This document shows, one piece after another, positions 8,398 through 17,482 of a DNA stretch of 64,000 nucleotides; position 1 is the first letter of the stretch; each line of letters begins with the position of its first letter. The notes under the pieces are model-generated. The model saw only the letters and a program-made list of their open reading frames with translations. It had not been told where the DNA came from and did no database searches. Source of the DNA: Colwellia sp. (GTDB lineage: Bacteria > Pseudomonadota > Gammaproteobacteria > Enterobacterales > Alteromonadaceae); NCBI GenBank assembly GCA_002733765.1, contig NVWU01000012.1:62001-126000 (forward strand), in the 5' to 3' direction. The position numbers and the translations under genes were made by a program.

Positions 8398-10131
8398 ATG
8401 AACAGTCAAGAAACTTACTTTACTTCTTTTAAACATGACATTGCACATTATGTTTTACCCGAGCGTTTTACTTTTCCGTTTTATTATGAGCCACATCCTT
8501 TGTGTCTCTTGGCAGCGCAAGAATTACAACAGCAATTAAGTAATAATACTTATTACCGAAAAGAGTTTACTCGAACGGGGAAGATGTTTGGCGTGCTATT
8601 GGTTAAAAATACGCAAGGAGAGGTTGGTTATCTTTGTGCTTTTTCTGGCAAGTTAGTAATAGAACAGGCTAATATTAATTTTGTGCCACCTGTTTTTGAT
8701 GTGCTAACGCAAGCCGAATTCTATCAAACGCAGAGTATTGTTATTAATCAACTGAATCAGCAACTGCAACAGTTGGAAGATAACAATGGCATAAAACAAT
8801 GTCAGAAAATTTTTATTGAGTTTGAAGAACAATATAAGCGGGAAGTTAGTGCCTACCAACAGAAAATGGTAATAAATCGAGCGAATAGAAAATATCAACG
8901 AAGCGCAGCTCAACCATCGTTAAACAACCTCGACTTTATTGTACTAAAAGAAACGTTAGCGAAAGAAAGTGTTTTTGATAAAAATCGGTTACGTGATTTA
9001 AAAGCTCATTGGCGAGAAAAAATTGACGTTGTACAAGAAAAACTGCAGATTTTTAATGATGAAATTGCTCAGCTTAAAGATAAACGTAAGCAATTATCGA
9101 ATATTTTACAAAATAAGCTTTTTGAGCAATATCGTTTTCTCAATAGCGCAGCGATAGAAAAAAATCTTATTGAGTTATTTATTGATGCTCCGTACCAAAC
9201 CCCACCTGCAGGCGCTGGAGATTGCGCTGCACCTAAGCTGTTACAATATGCTTTTAAGCGCGGATTGACTCCTTTGGCTATGACTGAGTTTTGGTGGGGA
9301 CAGGCGCCTAAATCTGAAATACGTCAACATAAGAAAATTTATGGGGCCTGTATTGGTAAGTGCAAACCTATTCTTGCGCATATGTTAGCAGGAATACCGC
9401 TTGATGATAATCCTTTATTGATAAACCCAGCAGCAAATAAAACGCTTGAAATTATTTATCAAGACGATGCTATTGTCGTGGTTAATAAACCGAGCGGAAT
9501 GTTATCGGTACCAGGTAAAAATATTGAAGACTCAGTCTATTTACGCATTAAGCAGCTGTTCCCTAAAGCAACAGGAACATTGATTGTGCATCGGTTAGAT
9601 ATGGCAACTTCAGGTTTGATGGTGTTAGCACTGACTCAACGAGTGCAAAAAAACATACAGAAACAATTTATTAGTCGTGCCATTAAAAAAAGGTATGTTG
9701 CATTACTTGAAGGAAAAATAGAAGGGAGACTGGATGAAAATATAACGACTATTTCAGATGATAAAGCCGGAGATATTACGTTGCCTTTACGTGGTGATTT
9801 TAATGATCGGCCAAGACAGTTAGTGTGCTTTGAACAGGGTAAAACGGCTAAAACTCAATGGAAAATTATTGAACAAATTTCAGGAAAAACTAAACTTTAT
9901 TTATATCCCGAAACAGGGCGAACTCATCAACTTCGGGTGCACTGTGCTCATCCTCTGGGGTTAAACCTGCCTATATTGGGTGATGATCTATACGGTAGAG
10001 AACATTATGATGTTGGTCAGAAAAAGGATGATAAAAAAGCTAAACGCCTACACTTGCATGCAGAAAAGTTAACGCTAAATCATCCTATTACTAAAGCCGT
10101 GATGATTTTTCAGATAGACGCTGACTTTTAA
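8398..10131 (+). CDS. RluA-family RNA pseudouridine synthase with long N-terminal extension
   Basis: The C-terminal ~220 residues are an RluA-type pseudouridine synthase: the VVVNKPSGMLSVPGK strand, the catalytic HRLDMATSGLMVLAL motif whose Asp attacks the uridine, and the GRTHQLRVHC motif. The N-terminal ~350 residues are a conserved extension with a long coiled-coil-like helical region rich in Gln, Lys and Glu (about residues 110-260) and a domain with GAGDCAAPKLL and GACIGKCKPIL. This architecture is known in gammaproteobacterial 32-kDa-type RluA proteins; the RNA target is not known to me. The frame can open at TTG 8365 or ATG 8389 or 8398; I prefer 8398, where family-like sequence begins. 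A broken copy of its 5' end lies at 1-256. Confidence 0.85.
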   Translation: MNSQETYFTSFKHDIAHYVLPERFTFPFYYEPHPLCLLAAQELQQQLSNNTYYRKEFTRTGKMFGVLLVKNTQGEVGYLCAFSGKLVIEQANINFVPPVFDVLTQAEFYQTQSIVINQLNQQLQQLEDNNGIKQCQKIFIEFEEQYKREVSAYQQKMVINRANRKYQRSAAQPSLNNLDFIVLKETLAKESVFDKNRLRDLKAHWREKIDVVQEKLQIFNDEIAQLKDKRKQLSNILQNKLFEQYRFLNSAAIEKNLIELFIDAPYQTPPAGAGDCAAPKLLQYAFKRGLTPLAMTEFWWGQAPKSEIRQHKKIYGACIGKCKPILAHMLAGIPLDDNPLLINPAANKTLEIIYQDDAIVVVNKPSGMLSVPGKNIEDSVYLRIKQLFPKATGTLIVHRLDMATSGLMVLALTQRVQKNIQKQFISRAIKKRYVALLEGKIEGRLDENITTISDDKAGDITLPLRGDFNDRPRQLVCFEQGKTAKTQWKIIEQISGKTKLYLYPETGRTHQLRVHCAHPLGLNLPILGDDLYGREHYDVGQKKDDKKAKRLHLHAEKLTLNHPITKAVMIFQIDADF

Positions 10132-10165
10132 TCATTTATTGACTATTATTTTGGTTAAATTGTGT

Positions 10166-13100
10166 TCATGACTCACTTGTCAGGGTTAAGAACTGTGCAA
10201 GTGTACTTTTAATTAAACCAATATCGAAAATTTCAGTTGCCTTATTTAACGTGTTCGCTATTTCAATAAAATGAGCATCGTTATACTGTTTAGATAATTG
10301 TTCTAATGAAATTGCAAAATTAGTAATATCTTTTAAATTATTACTTTTTTGTAATGCTTGGCAAATAGGAACATAGTCTTTCTTTAATAATAACAATAAT
10401 GATTTGTCTACAAGCTTCGCCTTTATCAAGGGCTGAGCAATAGGTGATTTTTCAATTACTTTAAAGCTTAAATGCCGTTTTAATTCTGCAATTAACTCTC
10501 GCTGTAATACCGGTTTACGTAAGTAACCATTAAAGTTTTCTTTACGTTGAATCTCATAATCATCACGCATAACTGAAGCCGTTAATGCAATTATAGGAAT
10601 ATTAGGAGAGTGCTCTTTAATTAATTGAGCTGCTTGGTAACCGTCCATTACTGGCATTCTAATATCCATAATGACTACATCGAATGTTGTTGTTAAAGTA
10701 AGTTCAACAGCCTTTTTACCATTTTCAGCATATATCGTTTGCATATTTAAACCGTTGAATATCTCTTGTAATAAATCTCTATTATCTTTAATGTCATCAA
10801 CAATCAGTACTTTTGCATTATTAAACCGAACTAAATGATTGTTTTGTTTTTGTTGAGTCGCTTCATATTCAGGTGCGGCGATACTGGCAATAGATATTCT
10901 TTTTAGTAATACTGAAAAACATGAACCCTTACCAACTTCGCTACTAACCGTTAAACTACCATTCATTAACTCTGTAAGTCTTTTGCTAATAGTTAACCCT
11001 AGACCTGTTCCGCCATATTTTCGAATGCTTTGGCCTTCTTGTTGTTTGAAATTTTCGAAAATAGCATTTATTTCCGCGGCTTTAATTCCTATGCCAGTAT
11101 CAATAACGTCTATACGTAAATCGACAAAGCTCTTTATTTTATCCTCATTTAATGCGACCGCTTTAAGCTTTATTGTGCCTTGCTCTGTAAATTTAACGGC
11201 ATTACCAACAAGGTTAAATAATACTTGGCGAATTCTTGTTTCATCTAAGAGTAGTGCTAAGGGGATTTTTTCATCAACTTCTAAAATCAAATCTAAATTT
11301 TTACTACGTACATTCATTAAAAAAACATTACTAACGTCTTCAAATAATGCGTGAGGATTTACTACCGCTATATTAATTGATACCTTGCCCGCTTCAATTT
11401 TTGATAAATCTAAAATGTCATTAATTAAAAGTAGTAAGGAGTTACCTGCTGATTTTATAGTTTTTACGAAGGACTTTAACTTTTCATCTTTCAATTGTTC
11501 ATGTAAAAGTTCAGTAAAGCCTATAATCGCGTTCATTGGAGTTCTAATTTCATGACTCATATTGGCTAGAAATTCAGATTTAGCTTTACTTGCACTTTCA
11601 GCAATTATTTTTGCTTTTTGTAATTCTCTTTCTGTTTGAATACGTTCATTTAAGTTGATAACAATATTTAAATAAGCATCTTGTTGTTTAAATTTTATCG
11701 GTGTAATCGATAGCAGTCCTTCAATTGTTTCGCCTACCAAGGTTTTTAATTTTACTTGTACTTCATTTAGTGCTCCATCCTCTTTGAACTGTTTAATAAT
11801 GGAGTCTAAAACTGATTGACTTTGATTCCACTCATAAAAATCTGTCCCTTTGATGTCGGAAAGTTTTTTTGTATTAATTGCCAGTGACTGTATGGCTGTC
11901 GGATTAGCCATCAGTAGCTTAGTTGTTTCTTTTTCAGTGACGAAAGTGATCACTGGCATATGCGCTATTACTGTGGCCAGGCTTTCTTCGCTTTCTGCTT
12001 TTAATTTTATGGCTTTTTGTAAACGACTGTTCCAAAAATAAAAAATCAAAAGCAATAATGTGCAAGCAAAGATAACGATAAAAATAAGTTTATAATCAGT
12101 TTTTATCAAAATATCTTTTTTCCCCCATCGACTGATGATTTTCTGTTTTTCTATGGTGGGGATCCTGTTAAGTGCTTTATTTAATATCGGAATTAATGGT
12201 TGAAGCTCTGGCTGAACGCCAAAACCTAAATGTATTTCATGAGGTGTTTTACCGACAACACGTAAACTATCAAATCCATTTTCAGTGACGAGGTAATTTA
12301 CTTGCGATAATATGGCTACCAGTACCTCTGTTTTACCTGTGTATAGATCTTCTAAGCCCTGTAATACCGTAGGTACTATTTGTATGTTTTTTTCTGGGTG
12401 GTCATCAATTATTTGTTGGGTGCTGTGATAGCCTTCAATAAGACTGATTTTCTTATCTTTTATTTGGGATAAGTTCTCAATATATTGATTTTCATCCTTC
12501 ATCACAATAACAAAAGGACTTGATAAATAACTCTTGGTAAATAGCACATGATCTAATTTACTATATTCTATAGATGAAGAAATTACATCAACTTGATTTT
12601 TATTGAAAATTTTACCAGAATCTTTCCAGCTCATGGTAGGCACTACTGTAAACTTTATCGCCAAATCTTTTTTGAGTAGAGTTAAAATTTCGGCAACAAT
12701 ACCAATATGCTTCCCCTCTTTGTTTATTTTTTCATAGGGCATCCAATTTGGATCTACGGCTAATCTTAATTCTTTATGCTCGGCTAACCATAGTTCCTCA
12801 TCAGCAGTGAAAGTTAAAGGTTTATTTGTTTTTTTAGGTATTACTTGTTGATTAACTAACCATTTTTTATGTAATTGTTCTTTGCTAAAATCACTCAAGG
12901 AGGCTAATGCGATATCTAATATTGACACTAGTATCTTAAAGTCATTACGAACAGCAATATGTAAACTACGAGTTTCAGCCGAAATTACTACTTTTAAAGG
13001 GCTAATATTTATGATGGAGTGTTGATGTAAATGATAATTAATTACAGCAAGTGAGTCGGCAACTAAATCAACTTGTCCGGCTGATAACATCTGGATAGCT

Positions 13101-13705
13101 TCAGCAATAGAGTCAACAATAATAACCTTTATTGTTGGGTATTGTTTATGTAAGTCTTGTTCTATGGCAGCGCCTTTAACAAGCGCTATTTTATAATGAT
13201 TTAAATCACTTTTGATGGATATATTGCTATTTGAATTAATAAAAAAATAACTTGCGGGATAAAAGTAAGCTTGGCTATAAAGTAAATCATTTTTTCGAGT
13301 GGCAACTTTATACGCAGCAGGGAGTAGATCTAAAGATTTATTTTGTACGGCTTCAAGTGAGTTATTCCAAATGTCAGAGTGATAATTAAATGTTAAGCCT
13401 GTTACCGAGGATATATATTCTACTATGTCATGCGATAAGCCAGTGTGCGTCCCATTTTCATCAATAAAATCAAAAGGTAGCCAGCTTACATCACCCGCAA
13501 CATTAATGACAGGATGATTTTTCATCCATTTTTTTTGCTCTGTGGAATAAGGGAGTGTTATTTTATTTTTTAGTTTAGCTAAACTAGGTTCAGTGCTTTT
13601 ATAAGTTACTTCAGCAGTGTTATTTTCTTGGGAAAAAACGTGAAGATGAATCAATAGAAAAAAGAGAACTAAAAAAATACGTTTCAAATTTTTATGATAA
13701 TACAT
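10166..13705 (-). CDS. BvgS-like hybrid sensor histidine kinase
   Basis: 1179 residues. After a signal/anchor segment come two periplasmic solute-binding-type domains (about 60-285 and 305-535), a membrane helix (about 553-572), a PAS-like region (about 590-705), a kinase domain with phosphorylated His718 (NMSHEIRTPMNA) and an ATPase domain with DTGIGI and GGTGLGLTISKRL. A receiver domain follows with Asp1014 (VVIMDIRMPVMDG). The last ~90 residues look like an HPt bundle but lack the usual phosphorylatable His. The gene begins 2 bases after the REC-HD-GYP gene, so the two form an operon and presumably one pathway controlling cyclic di-GMP. The ligands of the binding domains are unknown; amino acids are common for this fold. 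Confidence 0.92.
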   Translation of the reverse strand: MYYHKNLKRIFLVLFFLLIHLHVFSQENNTAEVTYKSTEPSLAKLKNKITLPYSTEQKKWMKNHPVINVAGDVSWLPFDFIDENGTHTGLSHDIVEYISSVTGLTFNYHSDIWNNSLEAVQNKSLDLLPAAYKVATRKNDLLYSQAYFYPASYFFINSNSNISIKSDLNHYKIALVKGAAIEQDLHKQYPTIKVIIVDSIAEAIQMLSAGQVDLVADSLAVINYHLHQHSIINISPLKVVISAETRSLHIAVRNDFKILVSILDIALASLSDFSKEQLHKKWLVNQQVIPKKTNKPLTFTADEELWLAEHKELRLAVDPNWMPYEKINKEGKHIGIVAEILTLLKKDLAIKFTVVPTMSWKDSGKIFNKNQVDVISSSIEYSKLDHVLFTKSYLSSPFVIVMKDENQYIENLSQIKDKKISLIEGYHSTQQIIDDHPEKNIQIVPTVLQGLEDLYTGKTEVLVAILSQVNYLVTENGFDSLRVVGKTPHEIHLGFGVQPELQPLIPILNKALNRIPTIEKQKIISRWGKKDILIKTDYKLIFIVIFACTLLLLIFYFWNSRLQKAIKLKAESEESLATVIAHMPVITFVTEKETTKLLMANPTAIQSLAINTKKLSDIKGTDFYEWNQSQSVLDSIIKQFKEDGALNEVQVKLKTLVGETIEGLLSITPIKFKQQDAYLNIVINLNERIQTERELQKAKIIAESASKAKSEFLANMSHEIRTPMNAIIGFTELLHEQLKDEKLKSFVKTIKSAGNSLLLLINDILDLSKIEAGKVSINIAVVNPHALFEDVSNVFLMNVRSKNLDLILEVDEKIPLALLLDETRIRQVLFNLVGNAVKFTEQGTIKLKAVALNEDKIKSFVDLRIDVIDTGIGIKAAEINAIFENFKQQEGQSIRKYGGTGLGLTISKRLTELMNGSLTVSSEVGKGSCFSVLLKRISIASIAAPEYEATQQKQNNHLVRFNNAKVLIVDDIKDNRDLLQEIFNGLNMQTIYAENGKKAVELTLTTTFDVVIMDIRMPVMDGYQAAQLIKEHSPNIPIIALTASVMRDDYEIQRKENFNGYLRKPVLQRELIAELKRHLSFKVIEKSPIAQPLIKAKLVDKSLLLLLKKDYVPICQALQKSNNLKDITNFAISLEQLSKQYNDAHFIEIANTLNKATEIFDIGLIKSTLAQFLTLTSES

Positions 13706-13707
13706 CG

Positions 13708-14763
13708 TTAAGTACTTTGTACTATGTCAATAAATTCGGGTAAATTTTCTATAAATATATCAACTAACTTAGGATCAAATTGTGTTCCGCTATGAGATTT
13801 TATGTACTCTATTGCTTCATCAACTAACCATGCATCTTTATATTGTCTCTTATGGGTAAGTGCATCAAATACATCCGCAAGCGCAACAATTCGGCCATAA
13901 ATATGAATTTCTTCGCCTTTTAACCCGCGAGGGTAACCTTGACCATTCCATTTTTCATGATGCTCGTGTGCAATAATTGCGGCAGCGGTTAAGAGTTTTC
14001 TTTTAGAGTTTTTTAAAAAGTTTCTTCCTTTTTCTGCATGCGTTTTCATGACGGTAAACTCTTCTTCCGTTAAACGCCCTGGTTTGTGTAATATATCTTT
14101 TGATATGGCTATTTTACCAATATCATGCATAGGTGCGGCATGAAAGATAACATCTTCATCGTCTTCAGATAAATAATCAGTATAGTGAGCAAGTAATTTA
14201 GCGCTTTCTGCGACCCGTTTTATATGTTGGCCGGTTTCATCGGAAGTAGACTCCATCATTTCCATCAGTACATAAATCATTTCTCGTTGATTTTCTTCTA
14301 CCTCACTTAATAACCTAGCACCTTGAAGTTCAGACTTAAGTGACAGTTCCATATTTTTTTGCTGAAGAAGTTGTTTGGTATAAGAGAGCTCCAGATGTAC
14401 TTTAACTCGACTAAGTAATTCGTTCGCATGAAACGGTTTAGTCATAAAGTCAACGCCACCGGTAGAGAAACCTTTTGATATAGCATCTACATCAGTTTTT
14501 GCGGTAAGAAAAATAACAGGAGTGTCTTTAGATTTATCGAGTAATTTTAATTGGCGACATACTTCATAGCCGTTTAGCTTAGGCATCATAATATCAAGTA
14601 AGACTAAATCAAATGACTCTTGTTTAAGTAATTCAAGTGCTTCAACACCGTCTGTAGCAAAAGATAAGGTGTAATTTTCTTCTCTTAAAATATTCATAAC
14701 CACTTGTATATTTTCTAAGATATCATCAACAATTAATATTTTTATATTCATGCCACTTTTCAT
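13708..14763 (-). CDS. Response regulator with HD-GYP phosphodiesterase domain
   Basis: 351 residues. The N-terminal receiver domain (about 7-125) has Asp57 as phosphoacceptor (LVLLDIMMPK) and the conserved DD and K residues. A short helical linker leads to an HD-GYP domain with the metal-binding HDIGKIAI motif, HHEKWNGQGYPRGLKG with the GYP signature, and late Asp residues. Such RpfG-like proteins degrade cyclic di-GMP when phosphorylated. AAGGA about seven bases before the ATG supports this start. The hybrid kinase follows immediately and is the probable partner; its receiver could also compete for or relay the phosphate. Confidence 0.93.
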   Translation of the reverse strand: MKSGMNIKILIVDDILENIQVVMNILREENYTLSFATDGVEALELLKQESFDLVLLDIMMPKLNGYEVCRQLKLLDKSKDTPVIFLTAKTDVDAISKGFSTGGVDFMTKPFHANELLSRVKVHLELSYTKQLLQQKNMELSLKSELQGARLLSEVEENQREMIYVLMEMMESTSDETGQHIKRVAESAKLLAHYTDYLSEDDEDVIFHAAPMHDIGKIAISKDILHKPGRLTEEEFTVMKTHAEKGRNFLKNSKRKLLTAAAIIAHEHHEKWNGQGYPRGLKGEEIHIYGRIVALADVFDALTHKRQYKDAWLVDEAIEYIKSHSGTQFDPKLVDIFIENLPEFIDIVQST

Positions 14764-15043
14764 GTGCCTATCCTTTGACTTCGAGTGTCTATATCTTAGA
14801 GGTTTTATTTATGACTATAAACGCTTACTTTCTTTAAATTCAATCATATATTCTATTACTATTTTTATCTAGTACTGCACTTAAGATATCAGCTAATTGA
14901 ACGATTTTAAAATAGGGTCATGGCACTAAATTATATGTTAGATTTTAAGATAGCTATCGCAATAGTCGTCATTACATCTTTATATGTAGGGTCGAGATAA
15001 AAGTTTAGAAATTGGCGGATTCCCCCCTTGTTATTATATGTCG

Positions 15044-15063
15044 ATGGGTGAAAATCCACCCAT
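15044..15063. promoter_or_regulatory. Candidate enhancer dyad for DctD
   Basis: ATGGGTG and CACCCAT form a perfect 7-base inverted repeat around AAAATC. It lies about 97 bases upstream of the -24 element of the sigma-54-type promoter, the usual position for the binding site of an enhancer-type activator such as DctD, whose gene is 6.7 kb downstream. The same motif could belong to the short GC-richer palindromes seen elsewhere in this window, so the assignment is a guess. Confidence 0.4.
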
Positions 15064-15157
15064 AAGTTTAATGTTAACGTTTTTGTTATTGTTAGGGGAT
15101 TTGTTATTTGTTTTTATATATCAATTAGATAGATTGTTGTGTTTTGTTGTAATCAAG

Positions 15158-15174
15158 TTGGCGTAAACCTTGCG
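15158..15174 (+). promoter_or_regulatory. Sigma-54 (RpoN)-type promoter of the porin/TRAP genes
   Basis: TTGGCGTAAACCTTGCG has the invariant GG (15160-15161) and GC (15172-15173) doublets exactly ten bases apart, with TTGGC and TTGC contexts close to the RpoN consensus. Transcription would start near 15185, about 70 bases before the porin ATG. A DctB-DctD pair that works with RpoN is encoded downstream, which fits control by C4-dicarboxylates. Confidence 0.72.
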
Positions 15175-15254
15175 ATGTAGACTGTGTTGGTAAATGAAGT
15201 GGATTAGTAAATTTTATGCCGACATATAAATATTATAACTAGGGGAAAATCAGA

Positions 15255-16295
15255 ATGAGATTCAATAAAATCACAGTGAAAAAAGTTTGTTATGCAGGTC
15301 TATTAATGGCAGCATCTAATGCCGCTATAGCAGAAGAAGTGAAAACGTCTTTTTATGGTTCATTACGTTTAGGTATGGATTATGTTGATGCAGGCACCGT
15401 TGATGATGCCGCTAATGGCAGAGATTTTTTAAGCCGAGTTGGTGTTAAAGCATCGGTTGCCTTAACGGATAGTTTAACTGGTATCGGTAAAATCGAATAT
15501 GGTCTTCGTGGTGATGATGGTGTGAACTTTGCGCAAAATGATAAGCCAGGCATGCGTCAGGTTTATGTTGGCTTAAAAGGTGACTTTGGTACGGTTACTT
15601 ATGGCTCTCAAACTATTTTATGGCATAAATTTGTTCGTGGTGCTTATTTTTCTGATGGCTTAGATTCTCTTCGTCAAGGCGCTATTCGCGATGATGATTT
15701 CTTACAATGGGAAAAAACTTCAGGAAACTGGCGCTTTGGTGCTGCATTACAAACAGAAAAGCAAGATGGTGATTCATTTGATCAATACCAAGTAGCGGCA
15801 CAATACACTACCGGTCCTATTAAACTACAAGCGGCATTAGCTGCTGATCAACGCGGTGAGAATACCGGTAATTTGTATGGTTTTAGAGCTTGGTATGACG
15901 TTTCTGACAGTGTTACTTTATCTGCATTTTATCATTTAGCCGAAGAAGATTTTGACATGTATGCTGGTAACTCTTCAGGTAATGTTCGTTTAAAAAGTAC
16001 GGCAGAATCTGGAAATATTGGTGGCGTTAGTGCTTGTACAGATGAGGAGCGCTCTACGGCTGGCCTTTATGGCAAGTGGAAACTTGATAAAAACCAAGTG
16101 CATTTACGTTATGCGGTAAATACTTGTGACATAAAAGGCGATGTAAGTTCAATCAAAGTTGAATATGTCCGTTATTTATCAAAAAAATTCAGAATGTGGG
16201 CTTCATTTGAACAACTTGATAGCGACGACACTAGACTACCATCAACCGGTGAAGATATGTCTGAATTACAACTTGGTGCACGCTTCGACTTCTAG
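15255..16295 (+). CDS. Gram-negative porin
   Basis: 346 residues with a signal peptide (VCYAGLLMAASNAAIA) and the general-porin layout: first strand TSFYGSLRLGMDYVD, the SLTGIGKIEYGLRGDDG and GLKGDFGTVTYGSQ turns, and a C-terminal strand ending in Phe (LQLGARFDF). It forms a trimeric outer-membrane channel by family knowledge. A GGGGAAAA stretch before the ATG is the ribosome site. A sigma-54-type promoter lies upstream and the TRAP transporter genes follow on the same strand, so it probably lets C4-dicarboxylates or related acids into the periplasm for DctP. Selectivity is inferred from context only. Confidence 0.88.
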   Translation: MRFNKITVKKVCYAGLLMAASNAAIAEEVKTSFYGSLRLGMDYVDAGTVDDAANGRDFLSRVGVKASVALTDSLTGIGKIEYGLRGDDGVNFAQNDKPGMRQVYVGLKGDFGTVTYGSQTILWHKFVRGAYFSDGLDSLRQGAIRDDDFLQWEKTSGNWRFGAALQTEKQDGDSFDQYQVAAQYTTGPIKLQAALAADQRGENTGNLYGFRAWYDVSDSVTLSAFYHLAEEDFDMYAGNSSGNVRLKSTAESGNIGGVSACTDEERSTAGLYGKWKLDKNQVHLRYAVNTCDIKGDVSSIKVEYVRYLSKKFRMWASFEQLDSDDTRLPSTGEDMSELQLGARFDF

Positions 16296-16310
16296 CAACG
16301 CAATGTTAAC

Positions 16311-16340
16311 CTAAGTGATACTAACGTTAATATCACTTAG
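16311..16340. terminator. Stem-loop between porin and dctP
   Basis: CTAAGTGATA (16311-16320) and TATCACTTAG (16331-16340) are a perfect ten-base inverted repeat with a ten-base loop. No run of T follows, so it is more likely an mRNA-stabilising or partly terminating structure than a full intrinsic terminator. It could lower expression of the transporter relative to the porin. Confidence 0.55.
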
Positions 16341-16414
16341 CAAGTTATCACGGTTAACTTATGATTGAAGTTGTTTTTTGTAAGTTAATCGTTTAAATAT
16401 ATTAGGAAAATATT

Positions 16415-17410
16415 ATGTCATTAAATAAAAAACTTATTGGTCTAGCAACAGGTATCATGTGTTCATTAACTTTTGTGGTGAACGCTGAGCCTATCGAAAT
16501 AAAATTCTCTCATGTTGTGGCAGAAAACACGCCTAAAGGGCAAATGGCGCTTAAGTTTAAAGAGTTAGTAGAAAATAACCTCTCAGGAAAAGTCACCGTA
16601 AAAGTTTTTCCAAGTTCACAATTGTTTGGCGATAATAAAGTATTAGAAGCGATGCAATTAGGTGATGTACAAATGGCGGCACCTGCATTATCTAAATTTA
16701 AAAAATATACTAAAAAGCTACAAATTTTTGATTTACCTTTTTTATTTACCGATATGGACAGCGTTGAGCGTTTCCAAAAAGGAGAGGTTGGTATAAAACT
16801 ACTACGTTCTATGGAGCGTAAAGGGTTAGTTGGTTTAGGGTATTTACATAATGGTATGAAACAGCTATCAGCAAGCTCTCCTTTGAAAGTACCTAGCGAT
16901 GCTAAAGGCAAAAAATTCCGTATTATGTCATCTGATGTTTTAGCCGCGCAGTTTATGGCTGTAGATGCGATGCCGGTTAAAAAACCTTTTTCAGAAGTGT
17001 TTACCTTGTTACAAACTAAAGCGATAGATGGACAAGAGAATACTTGGTCAAATATTTACTCTAAAAAATTCTTTGAAGTACAAGATTATATTACTGAAAG
17101 TAATCATGGCGTTTTAGATTATATGGTCGTTACCTCGAAAGAATTTTGGGATAGCTTACCTAGTGATATTCGTGGTGAAGTGAGCGAAGCTTTAGCTCAA
17201 GCTATTGTTTATGGTAATGATATTGCAGCGAAAAAAGCACAGCAAGATAAACAAAAAATTATTGATTCAAAACGCTCTATTATTATCAATATAACAGCAG
17301 AGCAACGTCAGCTTTGGGTGAATGCGATGAAGCCAGTATGGAAAAAGTTTGAAAAGAAAATTGGTAAAGACTACATTGATGCAGCTATCGCAGCAAATAC
17401 TGTTAATTAG
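16415..17410 (+). CDS. dctP: TRAP transporter substrate-binding protein DctP
   Basis: 331 residues with a signal peptide ending VVNA. The mature start IEIKFSHVVAENTPKGQMA, the AMQLGDVQMA segment, the FRIMSSDVLAAQF segment carrying the carboxylate-binding Arg, and the DGQENTWSNIY motif are all those of DctP-type periplasmic binding proteins for C4-dicarboxylates. It delivers substrate to the DctQM membrane complex. The ATG is preceded by AGGAAA. It is followed by a 366-base gap containing a foldback element before dctQ, which is unusual for this operon. The cluster also has dctBD, which supports succinate, fumarate or malate as substrates. Confidence 0.92.
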   Translation: MSLNKKLIGLATGIMCSLTFVVNAEPIEIKFSHVVAENTPKGQMALKFKELVENNLSGKVTVKVFPSSQLFGDNKVLEAMQLGDVQMAAPALSKFKKYTKKLQIFDLPFLFTDMDSVERFQKGEVGIKLLRSMERKGLVGLGYLHNGMKQLSASSPLKVPSDAKGKKFRIMSSDVLAAQFMAVDAMPVKKPFSEVFTLLQTKAIDGQENTWSNIYSKKFFEVQDYITESNHGVLDYMVVTSKEFWDSLPSDIRGEVSEALAQAIVYGNDIAAKKAQQDKQKIIDSKRSIIINITAEQRQLWVNAMKPVWKKFEKKIGKDYIDAAIAANTVN

Positions 17411-17482
17411 AAACGTTTCTTCTTTGACTGAGCTTAGATTAGTCAGTTTTTATTTTTATCACTAGCTAAGCACAATAATGTG

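Larger units (their letters stand above)
14764..15254. other. Divergent promoter region between HD-GYP and porin genes
   Basis: These 491 bases contain no gene that I can support. The left part is AT-rich and presumably carries the promoter of the signalling operon on the minus strand. The right part carries a sigma-54-type promoter and a dyad, listed separately, for the porin gene. A GGCGGATT...GGTGAAAATCCACCC segment at about 15014-15063 resembles other short GC-richer palindromes in this window. Confidence 0.7.

Noticed and set aside
10983..11354. Plus-strand frame of 123 codons inside the hybrid kinase gene
   Set aside because: It is antisense to the kinase ATPase domain, whose motifs are fully readable on the minus strand.
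16510..16911. Minus-strand frame of 133 codons inside dctP
   Set aside because: A shadow of the dctP gene; the plus-strand product has all DctP landmarks.
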